Source: Streptosporangium carneum (lineage in GTDB: Bacteria; Actinomycetota; Actinomycetes; Streptosporangiales; Streptosporangiaceae). Taken from it: a DNA stretch of 64,000 bases. Shown here one piece after another: positions 44,386 to 54,334 of this stretch. Location: contig NZ_BSEV01000004.1 in NCBI RefSeq assembly GCF_027922005.1, forward strand, positions 1 to 64,000, in the 5' to 3' direction. The position numbers were made by a program, and so were the translations under genes. The notes beneath the pieces are model-generated. The model saw only the letters and a list, made by a program, of their open reading frames with translations. It searched no databases and was not told the DNA's origin. Positions within the stretch are counted from its first letter, which is position 1. The number at the start of each line of letters is the position of its first letter.

Positions 44386-45873
44386 ATGCCGGTGGCCGCG
44401 CAGGTGATGCGACACGCCTCGGAACGCCCGCGCCGGCTCGCGGTGCGCGGTCCCGAAGGCGATCTGAGCTACGCCGAGTTCGCCAGGAGGATCGGTCTCG
44501 CCGCGGGGCGCCTGTCGGGGCGGGGGGTCGGCCGCGGCGCGCTGGCGGCGATCAGCCTGGCCGACCCGGTGGCCCTGCTCACCGCCGTGCTGGCCGCCGA
44601 CCTGGTGGGGGCGACGCCCCTGGTCTGCGACCACACCTGGGAACCGGAGCGGCGGGAGCGGGTCATGGACGCGGTCCCCGTGGACGCCCGGGTCGAGACG
44701 CCGCTGCCCGTCACGGAGGACCCGCCGGTGGAGACCCCGGCGGGGTCCCCACCGGGGCAGCCGGCGGGAGAGCCGGTGGGGCGGCCCGCGGGGCCGTCCA
44801 CGAGGCGGCGGGAGGAGACGCCCGCGAGGGCGGGCGCCTCGCCGACCGACCGGGCGTGGTCCTGCTTCAGCTCCGGCAGCACCGGCAGGCCCCGCGCCGT
44901 GGTGCGCACCCGCGCGTCGTGGACGGAGTCGTTCCCGCACCTGAGCGAACTCGCCGGGATCGGCCCCGACGACGTCGTGCTGGTTCCGGGGCCGCTGTCG
45001 TCCTCCCTGTACGGCTTCGCGGCCGTGCACGCCCTGGCGACCGGCGCGACGGCGGTCGTGCCGGGGCGCTGGCCCTCCGCGTCGCTGGCCGCCCACCTCG
45101 AGGGCTCCACCGTCGTCCACGTGGTGCCGCACCGCCTGCCCGCCGTGCTGGAGGCTCTGCGCGAGACCGGAGACCCGTCGCGGACGGCTCTGCGGACGGC
45201 GGTGGTCGGCGGGGCGGCGCTGGGCGCGGACACGCGCGCCCTGGCGGCGGACGCCGGTGTGAACGTGCTGGCCTACTACGGCGCGACCGAGCTGTCGTTC
45301 GTCGCCGTCGACTCCGACGGCTCGGGCCTGCGCCCGTTCCCCGGGGTCGAGATCGAGGTCAGGGTGGCGCGGGGACAGCCGTTCGGCGAGGTGTGGGCGC
45401 GATCGCCCTGGCTGGCCGAGGGATACCTGGCCGGCGCGGCCGGTCCGCTGCGGGTAGACGGCGAGGGGTGGATGACGGTCGGCGACGTGGCGGAGCCGTA
45501 CCGGCCGGGCGAGGTCCTGCGGCTGCGCGGCCGGGGCGACGGCGCGATACAGACCGGCGGCGCGACCGTCGTGCCCGAGGACGTCGAAGAGGTCCTCAGG
45601 AAGGCGCCGGGAGTGGGCGACGTCGTGGTGGTCGGCTCACCCCACCCCGAGCTGGGCGCGGTGGTCACGGCGATCCTGGAGGCGGACGGCGCGTCGCCGC
45701 CGTCGCGGGCGGCCCTGGAGGAGGCGTCACGCGGCGGGCTGGACGCGGCGCAACGACCGAGGCGCTGGTACAGCGTGCAGAGCCTGCCCCGCACCGGCGC
45801 GGGCAAGCCGGCCCGCGGCCTGCTCGCGGCCCGCCTGGCCGGAGGCGACCCCGACATCCGGCGGCTCACCTGA
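44386..45873 (+). CDS. AMP-forming acyl-CoA/carboxylate ligase in the biotin operon
   Basis: 495 residues. Core motifs of the adenylate-forming family: CFSSGSTGRPRAVVRT, YYGATELSFVAVD, VGDVAEPYRPGEVLRLRGRGD, QTGGATVVPEDVEEVL and the catalytic Lys in PRTGAGKPARG. A low-complexity Pro/Gly insertion (about residues 105-155) precedes the P-loop. It activates a carboxylic acid as its AMP ester and thioester. Its place after bioY matches B. subtilis yhfT; the substrate is unknown, with pimelate, biotin or a related vitamer as candidates. Confidence 0.85.
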   Translation: MPVAAQVMRHASERPRRLAVRGPEGDLSYAEFARRIGLAAGRLSGRGVGRGALAAISLADPVALLTAVLAADLVGATPLVCDHTWEPERRERVMDAVPVDARVETPLPVTEDPPVETPAGSPPGQPAGEPVGRPAGPSTRRREETPARAGASPTDRAWSCFSSGSTGRPRAVVRTRASWTESFPHLSELAGIGPDDVVLVPGPLSSSLYGFAAVHALATGATAVVPGRWPSASLAAHLEGSTVVHVVPHRLPAVLEALRETGDPSRTALRTAVVGGAALGADTRALAADAGVNVLAYYGATELSFVAVDSDGSGLRPFPGVEIEVRVARGQPFGEVWARSPWLAEGYLAGAAGPLRVDGEGWMTVGDVAEPYRPGEVLRLRGRGDGAIQTGGATVVPEDVEEVLRKAPGVGDVVVVGSPHPELGAVVTAILEADGASPPSRAALEEASRGGLDAAQRPRRWYSVQSLPRTGAGKPARGLLAARLAGGDPDIRRLT

Positions 45874-45874
45874 C

Positions 45875-47074
45875 ATGTCGCAGAAAGGCTCGTCTGACAT
45901 GTGGCCGGACACACCTGACGGGCGGTGGGAACCGGTCGTCGTGGCGGCCCGCCGCACCCCCATCGGCACCGCCTCGCACGCGTTCAAGGCGATGACGGTC
46001 GACCGGCTCGCCGCCCCCGTCATCGAAGCGGTCGCCCGTGACGTCGCCGGCCTCGGCCTTCCCGTCGAGGACGTGGTGCTCGGCAACTGCACCGGCCCCG
46101 GAGGCAACGTCGCGCGGGTCTCCGCGCTGGCCGCGGGGATGGGCCACGGCGTTCCGGGCGTCACGGTGGACAGGCAGTGCGGCAGCGGCCTGGCCGCGAT
46201 CCTGCTGGCCGGGCAGGCGATCCGAGCCGGGGAGATGGATCTCGTCGTCGCCGGAGGGGCGGAGAGCGCCTCGACCGCGCCGCTGCGGGCCCACCGGGGG
46301 CTCGCGGGGCAACGGAGCGTGCCGTACGAGCGCGCGCCGTTCGTCCCCGAGGGACACCCGGACCCGGACATGGGCCCCGCCGCGGAGGCGCTCGCCGCGG
46401 CGGGCGGCGTGACCCGCGAACGCCAGGACGCCTACGCCTGCCAGAGCCACGCCAAGGCGCTGGCCGCACGGGAGGCGGGACGGTTCGAGCAGGAGATCGT
46501 CACGATCGACGGCAGGCGCGACGACCAGTGGCCGCGCGCCCTGCGCATGAGGTCGTTGTCCCGGCTGCCCGCCGCGTTCGTGCCCGGAGGCACGGTGACC
46601 GCGGGCAACTCCTCTCCGGTGAGCGACGGCGCGGCCGCGGTGGCCGTCGTGCCGGAGCGGTTGCGCGCGGCCGAGGGCCTTGCCGGGCTGCGGCTGCGGG
46701 CCGGAGCCGTCGTCGGCTGCGATCCCGGGCTTCCCGGGCTCGGCCCCGTGCTCGCCGTACGGCGGGTGCTGCGGCGCGCGGGCGTCGGCCTGGAGCGCGT
46801 GGCGGCGGTGGAGATCGTGGAGGCGTTCGCGGCGCAGGTGCTCGCGGTGACCGACGCGCTCGGTCTCGACCCTCTCGGCCCGGACGCGGACCGGGTCTGC
46901 GCGGACGGCGGCGCGCTCGCGCTCGGCCATCCGTGGGGCGCCACCGGCGCGGTGGTGGTCACCAGGCTGTTCAGCAGGCTCGTTCGCTCCGGCGCGCCGT
47001 CGGGGACGCTGGGGCTGGCGACGGCCGCGGTCGGCGGAGGCCTGGGCGTCGCCGCGTTGTTCGAGGTGGTGTGA
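45875..47074 (+). CDS. Thiolase-like protein with altered active site in the biotin operon
   Basis: 399 residues. The nucleophilic Cys is present in DRQCGSGLAAILLAGQ (~residue 95) and the His in GGALALGHPWGATG. But the NEAFAAQ motif reads VEAFAAQ, losing the Asn, and the CxGxG motif reads TAAVGGGLG, with Ala where the second catalytic Cys belongs. An ordinary acetoacetyl-CoA thiolase is thus unlikely; it may act as a one-cysteine acyl carrier or in a decarboxylative reaction. Position equals yhfS in Bacillus. The start lies 1 base after the ligase stop. Confidence 0.85.
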   Translation: MSQKGSSDMWPDTPDGRWEPVVVAARRTPIGTASHAFKAMTVDRLAAPVIEAVARDVAGLGLPVEDVVLGNCTGPGGNVARVSALAAGMGHGVPGVTVDRQCGSGLAAILLAGQAIRAGEMDLVVAGGAESASTAPLRAHRGLAGQRSVPYERAPFVPEGHPDPDMGPAAEALAAAGGVTRERQDAYACQSHAKALAAREAGRFEQEIVTIDGRRDDQWPRALRMRSLSRLPAAFVPGGTVTAGNSSPVSDGAAAVAVVPERLRAAEGLAGLRLRAGAVVGCDPGLPGLGPVLAVRRVLRRAGVGLERVAAVEIVEAFAAQVLAVTDALGLDPLGPDADRVCADGGALALGHPWGATGAVVVTRLFSRLVRSGAPSGTLGLATAAVGGGLGVAALFEVV

Positions 47075-47749
47075 ATGATCGAGATGACCGACGTCAACGT
47101 CAGGTTCGGGCAGCGCGAGGTGTTGCGCGGGGTCACGCTCTCGCTGCCGGAACGCCGGGTGGGCGTGATCGGGGCCAACGGCTCGGGCAAGAGCACGTTC
47201 GCGCGTCTGGTCAACGGCCTGGCCCTGCCGTCGTCGGGAGACGTCACGGTCCTCGGGCTCGACACCCGCCGTCACGCCGCCCGGATCAGGCGTCGTGTCG
47301 GGTTCCTGTTCAGCGACCCCGACGCGCAGATCGTGATGCCGACGGTGGCCGAGGACGTGGCCTTCTCCCTCAGGCGCAAGAAGCTCTCGCGCGAGGAGGT
47401 CGACGGCCGGGTGCGGGGCGTCCTGACCAGGTACGGCCTGGCCGAGCACGCCGACCATCCCGCGCACCACCTGTCCGGCGGCCAGAAGCAGCTGCTCGCC
47501 CTCTGCTCGGTCTTGGTGCTCGAACCCGACATCCTGATCATGGACGAGCCGACGACGCTGCTGGACCTGCGCCACTCCCGTCAGGTGGCCGACCTCCTGC
47601 GGAGCATGCCGCAGCAGGTGGTGGTGGTCACCCACGACCTCGCGCTGCTGGAGGACTTCGACCGCGTGCTGGTGCTCGACGAGGGGCGGATCGTCGCCGA
47701 CGCCGAACCGGAGGCGGCGATCGACCACTACCGGAAGATCATGTCGTGA
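47075..47749 (+). CDS. bioM: BioM, ECF transporter ATPase
   Basis: 224 residues. Walker A GANGSGKST, LSGGQKQLLALCSVL signature, Walker B ILIMDEPTT and H-loop VVTHD. The ATG abuts the thiolase stop. With BioN and BioY it energises biotin uptake. A single ATPase gene, so the complex uses a homodimer. Confidence 0.93.
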   Translation: MIEMTDVNVRFGQREVLRGVTLSLPERRVGVIGANGSGKSTFARLVNGLALPSSGDVTVLGLDTRRHAARIRRRVGFLFSDPDAQIVMPTVAEDVAFSLRRKKLSREEVDGRVRGVLTRYGLAEHADHPAHHLSGGQKQLLALCSVLVLEPDILIMDEPTTLLDLRHSRQVADLLRSMPQQVVVVTHDLALLEDFDRVLVLDEGRIVADAEPEAAIDHYRKIMS

Positions 47750-48348
47750 ACGGGCTCACCGGAGCCTACGTGCCGGGCGGCTCGTTCCTGCACCGCCTGC
47801 CCGCCGGGGTAAAGCTCCTCGGCCTCGCCGTCTCGTGCACGGCGCTGCTGCTGAGCCCGCCCGTGGGGCTGGCGGGGGCCGTGGCCGTCGTGGCACTGCT
47901 GTACGCCGTCTCCGGCGTGGGCGTGGCGGCGGCCTGGGCGCAGATCCGGCCCGTCCGCTGGTTCGCCGTGGCTCTGTTCGGCGTGCAGTTCCTGCTCGTC
48001 GACCTGCCCGGCGCGGTGTCCTCGACGCTTCGCGTCGTGCTCGCCGTCGCACTGGCCGGGCTGGTCACTCTCACCACGCGCACCGCCGCCATGATGGCCT
48101 TCCTGGAACGCTGTCTCGCCCCGGCCAGGTTCCTCGGCGTCGACCCCTTCCGTCTGTCGCTGCTGCTGTCCCTCACCCTGCGCAGCGTGCCGGTCGTCGC
48201 CGGACTCGCCACCAGGGTCCGGGAGGCGCAGCGCGCCAGGGGAACCGAACGGAGCCTGCGGGCCTTCGCCGTCCCGCTGGTGGTGAGCGCGCTGCGGCAC
48301 GCCGACACGCTGGGCGAGGCGCTCAGCGCCCGCGGACTGGACGACTGA
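47746..48348 (+). CDS. bioN: BioN, ECF transporter transmembrane coupling subunit
   Basis: 200 residues. Helices plus the two Arg-containing coupling motifs, REAQRARGTERS and GEALSARGLDD, that bind the ATPase in EcfT proteins. The GTG start overlaps the bioM stop (GTGA). Last gene of the operon, closed by the hairpin at 48407-48445. Confidence 0.92.
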   Translation: MNGLTGAYVPGGSFLHRLPAGVKLLGLAVSCTALLLSPPVGLAGAVAVVALLYAVSGVGVAAAWAQIRPVRWFAVALFGVQFLLVDLPGAVSSTLRVVLAVALAGLVTLTTRTAAMMAFLERCLAPARFLGVDPFRLSLLLSLTLRSVPVVAGLATRVREAQRARGTERSLRAFAVPLVVSALRHADTLGEALSARGLDD

Positions 48349-48406
48349 CCGCCGCCCCGGCGTCGGTCGTCCGAATTCGATGTTCGATGTTCTCCTCGTG
48401 CCGGTC

Positions 48407-48445
48407 CGCCCGAGGGACCCGGCGGATCAACGGGTCCCTCGGGCG
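48407..48445. terminator. Hairpin terminator between bioN and the uvrA-like gene
   Basis: A perfect 14-bp stem, CGCCCGAGGGACCC (48407-48420) with GGGTCCCTCGGGCG (48432-48445), 11-nt loop. It separates two convergent genes and can serve both. Confidence 0.8.
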
Positions 48446-48495
48446 TGCCGAAACGGATGAGGGAAGTCGTCTCGCGGTGCCCGCGAGGGCCTCGC

Positions 48496-50886
<2,391 letters not shown>

Positions 50887-51141
50887 CGTGTCTCCATGTC
50901 TGTCGAGCGGGGGTCTGTCGAGCGGGGTCTGTTAAGCGGGGCCGCCTTCGCGGTCTCCGTCGGCGTCGCCTGGCTTGATCTAACCAGCTTCGAGCAGTAT
51001 GTCTGTTTCTTCTTCGGGGGGAGCGCCGTGCGGGAGGGGGCTCGCGTGAACGGTGACGTCCATGGCGGTCACGCTAGACGCGACTCGGATGCCGGCGCTT
51101 CTCGATTCCTGACCGGAGGCGGCTCGGGGGCGGGTTCGACC

Positions 51142-51280
51142 CGGAGTTTCCTGGCCTGCCGGTCGGCGATCGGGGTCTCGCAGTTCGGGACCGCCGTCAG
51201 CATGATGGTCGGTCGACGCCGCCTCGTTCCTGCTCTCCGCGCTGCTGCTCACCCGGGTACGGACGCCGCGCGTGCGCGGC
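51142..51280 (+). pseudogene. Relic of an MFS transporter gene
   Basis: Two fragments in different frames resemble one MFS protein: SFLACRSAIGVSQFGTAVS (frame of 51142-51208, the first helix segment) and VDAASFLLSALLLTRVRT (frame of 51212-51280, normally ~150 residues later). The missing middle implies a large deletion plus frameshift. The rest of the 445-base gap (50887-51331) shows no gene. Confidence 0.6.
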
Positions 51281-51331
51281 ACCGTCGGGGGCGCCCCGCC
51301 CCGACGGTCCTCACCCTGCTTCCCCGGCTCG

Positions 51332-52699
51332 TCAGGTGGTACGCGGCTCGCTGGGAGATCGCCTGACCTCGGTCGCGGTGACCGCGCCGACCCCCCGCTC
51401 GACGCGCTCGACGTCGCCGAGCACCACCGCGGCCGCCCGCCCCGGCCCCAGGTAGGTCATGGCGGCGCGGTGCACGTCCTCGACCGTCGCGGCGGCCAGC
51501 CGCTCGGCGTGGGCCGTGAGGTAGTCCAGCCGCAGTCCGAACCCGGCCAGCGTCGCGGCGTACCCGGCCAGCCCCGCCTGGGTGGCCGTCGACAGGGACA
51601 GGGAGCCGATGGCGTACCGCCGTGCCTGCTCCACCTCCTCGGAGGTCGGCGGCAGCGCGGCGATCCTGCCCAGCTCGTAGAGCGTCTCGACGAGCGCGGG
51701 CGCGGTCACCTCGGTGGCCACGTTCACCGACAGCATCACGGCCGATCCGCCGAGCGAGTGGTCGATCACCGAGCTCGGCCCGTACGAGTACCCCTTGTCC
51801 TCGCGGATGTTCTCCGTCCAGCGAGAGCAGAAGTAACCGCCGAAGATCAGGTTGGCGAGCTGCAGGGGGGCGGTGTCCCGGTGCCCTCTTCCCGAGGCGG
51901 GCAGGGCGAGCCGTATCGACGACTGCACCGCGCCGGGGCGGTCGACCAGCAGCAGCGGTCCCGGTGCGGGCCGCGGGGCGGGCGGCATCAGGATCTTCTC
52001 GCCCGGGCCGCCGGGGCCGGCCCAGTGGCCGAGCCTGCGGCTGACGAGGCCGACGGCCTCCTCGGGGTCCAGGTCGCCGACCAGCACCAGCGTGGCGCCG
52101 TCCGGGCGCATCCGCTGTCCGTGCAGGGCGCGCACGTCCTCGGCCGTCACCGCGTCCACCCGCTCGGGAGCGGGGGTGTCGACCGCGTACGGATGGTCGC
52201 CGTAGACCCGCCTGAGCAGCTCGGCCCTGGCCAGGTTCGGCGGCTGGCTCAGGACCACCCGCATCCGGTGGGCAAGGCGCTCCCGTTCGACGGACACCTC
52301 GTAGTCCGGGTGGAGCGCTCCGTCGAGCACGTCCGCGAGGATCTCCAGCAGCCGGTCGAGGCTGGAGGCCAGACAGTTCCCGCTGATCAGCCAGCGGTCG
52401 GGGCTGGCGCCGCCGTCGAGGGCGCCTCCGGCGGCCTGCAGCTCGACGGCGATCCCGGTCGCGGAGCGCGCGTCCGTGCCCGACAGCAGCGTCTGCGCCA
52501 GCAGGGCGCCCTCGGCGATGTCCACCGCCGCCATCGGGACCCACAGCCGCAGCTCGACCAGGGGAGCGGTGCGCCGGGCGATCGCCACGACGGTCAGCCC
52601 GCCGGGCAGCACGGTCTCCGCCTGCGGAGGCAGGACGAGCGGCGCGGCGGGCCCGAGCTCGGGAAGGGGGCGCACGAGCCCTGAGGTGACGGCGCTCAT
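51332..52699 (-). CDS. M16B peptidase-like partner subunit, catalytically inactive
   Basis: 455 residues. An M16 fold with two halves but no HxxEH zinc motif. The C-terminal half keeps NIREDKGYSYGPSSV, the Arg/Tyr motif that supplies substrate contacts in the inactive half. It forms a heterodimer with the active subunit: the ATG overlaps the stop of that gene (ATGA at 52696-52699). Confidence 0.9.
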   Translation of the reverse strand: MSAVTSGLVRPLPELGPAAPLVLPPQAETVLPGGLTVVAIARRTAPLVELRLWVPMAAVDIAEGALLAQTLLSGTDARSATGIAVELQAAGGALDGGASPDRWLISGNCLASSLDRLLEILADVLDGALHPDYEVSVERERLAHRMRVVLSQPPNLARAELLRRVYGDHPYAVDTPAPERVDAVTAEDVRALHGQRMRPDGATLVLVGDLDPEEAVGLVSRRLGHWAGPGGPGEKILMPPAPRPAPGPLLLVDRPGAVQSSIRLALPASGRGHRDTAPLQLANLIFGGYFCSRWTENIREDKGYSYGPSSVIDHSLGGSAVMLSVNVATEVTAPALVETLYELGRIAALPPTSEEVEQARRYAIGSLSLSTATQAGLAGYAATLAGFGLRLDYLTAHAERLAAATVEDVHRAAMTYLGPGRAAAVVLGDVERVERGVGAVTATEVRRSPSEPRTT

Positions 52700-54015
52700 C
52701 GGTCCCTCCCCGGCACGACCTCGAGGGAGGCCCGTCGGCCGGGGCGCAGGCGGGAGGCCGCGGCCCTGATCTCGCCGGGGGTCACCGAGGTGAGCAGCGC
52801 GGGCAGCTCGTTGAGGAGACCGGGGGCTCCCCGTTGCAGTTCGAGGACGGCCATTCGCACCCCTCTGCCGATCACCGCGTCGCCGTCCCGCAGCAGGAGG
52901 GCGACCATCCGCGCCTGGACCCGCGCCAGCTCCTCCTGTGTCAGCCCGTCGGCCGCGAGGCGCTCGACCTCCTCGTCGACGACCTCCAGCGCCCGTTCCG
53001 CCGATCCCCCCGAGGGGAGGTTCAGCTGCAGCACCAGCGCCGTGGGGTCGAGGACGTCGAAGGCGTCCCCCATGAAGCCGGTGTGCCCGCTGATCCCGGT
53101 GGCCAGACGCTCCTTCAGCACGAGCCGCTCGACCAGGCGGGAGGAGACGCCGTCGGTGAGGACCTCCGCCAGGACCACGTACGGCAGGTAGCCGGCGAGG
53201 TCGGCGACCGGGTCGGGCACCCGCCAGGCCGCGGCGACGGCCGGCGTCGGCGCGGCCTCGTCCACGTAGGAGTGACGGCGCGTCTCGGCGAGGTCGGGCT
53301 CCGACAGGTCGGGCCTCGGCGGGGCGGGCCTGGCGGGGACGTCGCCGAAGTGCCGCTCGACCATTCGCCGCGCCTCCTCGGGGGCGAAGCCGCCGGTGAC
53401 GCTCAGCACGGCGTTGCCGCAGGCGTAGTGACGGTCGAAGAACTCCTCCGCGTCGCCGATCACGGCGGCCTCGAGGTCGGCGAAGGAGCCGTAGCCGTCG
53501 TGCGCGTTGGGGAAGGTGTCGAACATCACCGGCGGGAGCCGCAGCCAGGGGAAGCCGCCGTATGGCCGGTTGAGGATGTTGACCCGGATCTCCTCCTTGA
53601 CCACGTCGATCTGGTTGAGCAGGTTCTCCGGGGTGAGGCGGGGCTCGCGCATGCGGTCGGCCTCGAGGAACAGCACGCGTTCGAGCGCGTTGGCGGGCAC
53701 CGTCTGGAAGTACTCGGTGTAGTCCAGGTGGGTCGAGCCGTTGAAGGTGCCCCCGGCCCCCTGCACGTGCCGGAAGTGCTCGAACTTCTCCAGGTTCGCC
53801 GAGCCCTGGAACATGAGGTGCTCGAAGAGGTGGGCGAAGCCGGTGCGGCCCTCGGGCTCGGAGCGGATGCCCACGCCGTACACGACGGCGACCCCGACCA
53901 CGGGGGAGCCCGGTTCGGGCGCCAGCACCACCCGCAGGCCGTTGCCGAGCGTGAAGCGCTCGATGCGGTAGCCGGTGCGGGGGACGACGACCTCCGGTGA
54001 CGGGACCCGGGTCAT
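52696..54015 (-). CDS. M16B metallopeptidase, active subunit
   Basis: 439 residues. The inverted zinc motif HxxEH is in HLFEHLMFQG (~residues 61-65), with a downstream Glu in VVKEEIR. It degrades or processes peptides inside the cell. Paired M16 genes of this type include PqqF-like and RiPP-processing enzymes. The ATG overlaps the stop of a 24-codon ORF (ATGA at 54012-54015). Confidence 0.93.
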   Translation of the reverse strand: MTRVPSPEVVVPRTGYRIERFTLGNGLRVVLAPEPGSPVVGVAVVYGVGIRSEPEGRTGFAHLFEHLMFQGSANLEKFEHFRHVQGAGGTFNGSTHLDYTEYFQTVPANALERVLFLEADRMREPRLTPENLLNQIDVVKEEIRVNILNRPYGGFPWLRLPPVMFDTFPNAHDGYGSFADLEAAVIGDAEEFFDRHYACGNAVLSVTGGFAPEEARRMVERHFGDVPARPAPPRPDLSEPDLAETRRHSYVDEAAPTPAVAAAWRVPDPVADLAGYLPYVVLAEVLTDGVSSRLVERLVLKERLATGISGHTGFMGDAFDVLDPTALVLQLNLPSGGSAERALEVVDEEVERLAADGLTQEELARVQARMVALLLRDGDAVIGRGVRMAVLELQRGAPGLLNELPALLTSVTPGEIRAAASRLRPGRRASLEVVPGRDR

Positions 54016-54086
54016 GCCTCGTGCCTGCGCGTCTGGCGGGCCCTCGCCGTACGGCCGTGCGGATCGATCGACGTTCCCGTTGACAT
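54012..54086 (-). CDS. 24-residue ORF coupled to the M16 peptidase pair
   Basis: ATG 54086 has the good ribosome site AAAGGA 5-6 nt upstream. The peptide starts MSTGTSIDPHG and is very basic toward its end (RARQTRRHEA). Its stop overlaps the ATG of the active M16 subunit. It could be a substrate or leader peptide of the peptidase, or a coupling ORF only. No homologue known to me; it lacks the Glu/Tyr pattern of PqqA. Confidence 0.4.
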   Translation of the reverse strand: MSTGTSIDPHGRTARARQTRRHEA

Positions 54087-54334
54087 GGCGTCCTTTCGCG
54101 ACGCTGCGGTGGATGGCCTGGGCCCAGTTCTACCAGTCGAACCCTGCCCGAGAAGTGGGAATTTCTGCGGTTTTTGTCACCGATATTCAACCGGCCAGTC
54201 AACGTCGCGCGGAAAGCGCGGTCGCCGGGGCCCACGGCCGGCCCTTCCGCCGGGCCGTTCCGCCTGCGGGCATGCGAGACTTCGAAGCATGTGAGAGACA
54301 CGGCTGGAGAAGCCGTGGGAAAAGAGGCGCCGGG

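Noticed and set aside
45875..47074. Ordinary acetyl-CoA acetyltransferase annotation
   Set aside because: The second catalytic Cys and the NEAF Asn are missing, so the standard activity cannot be assumed.
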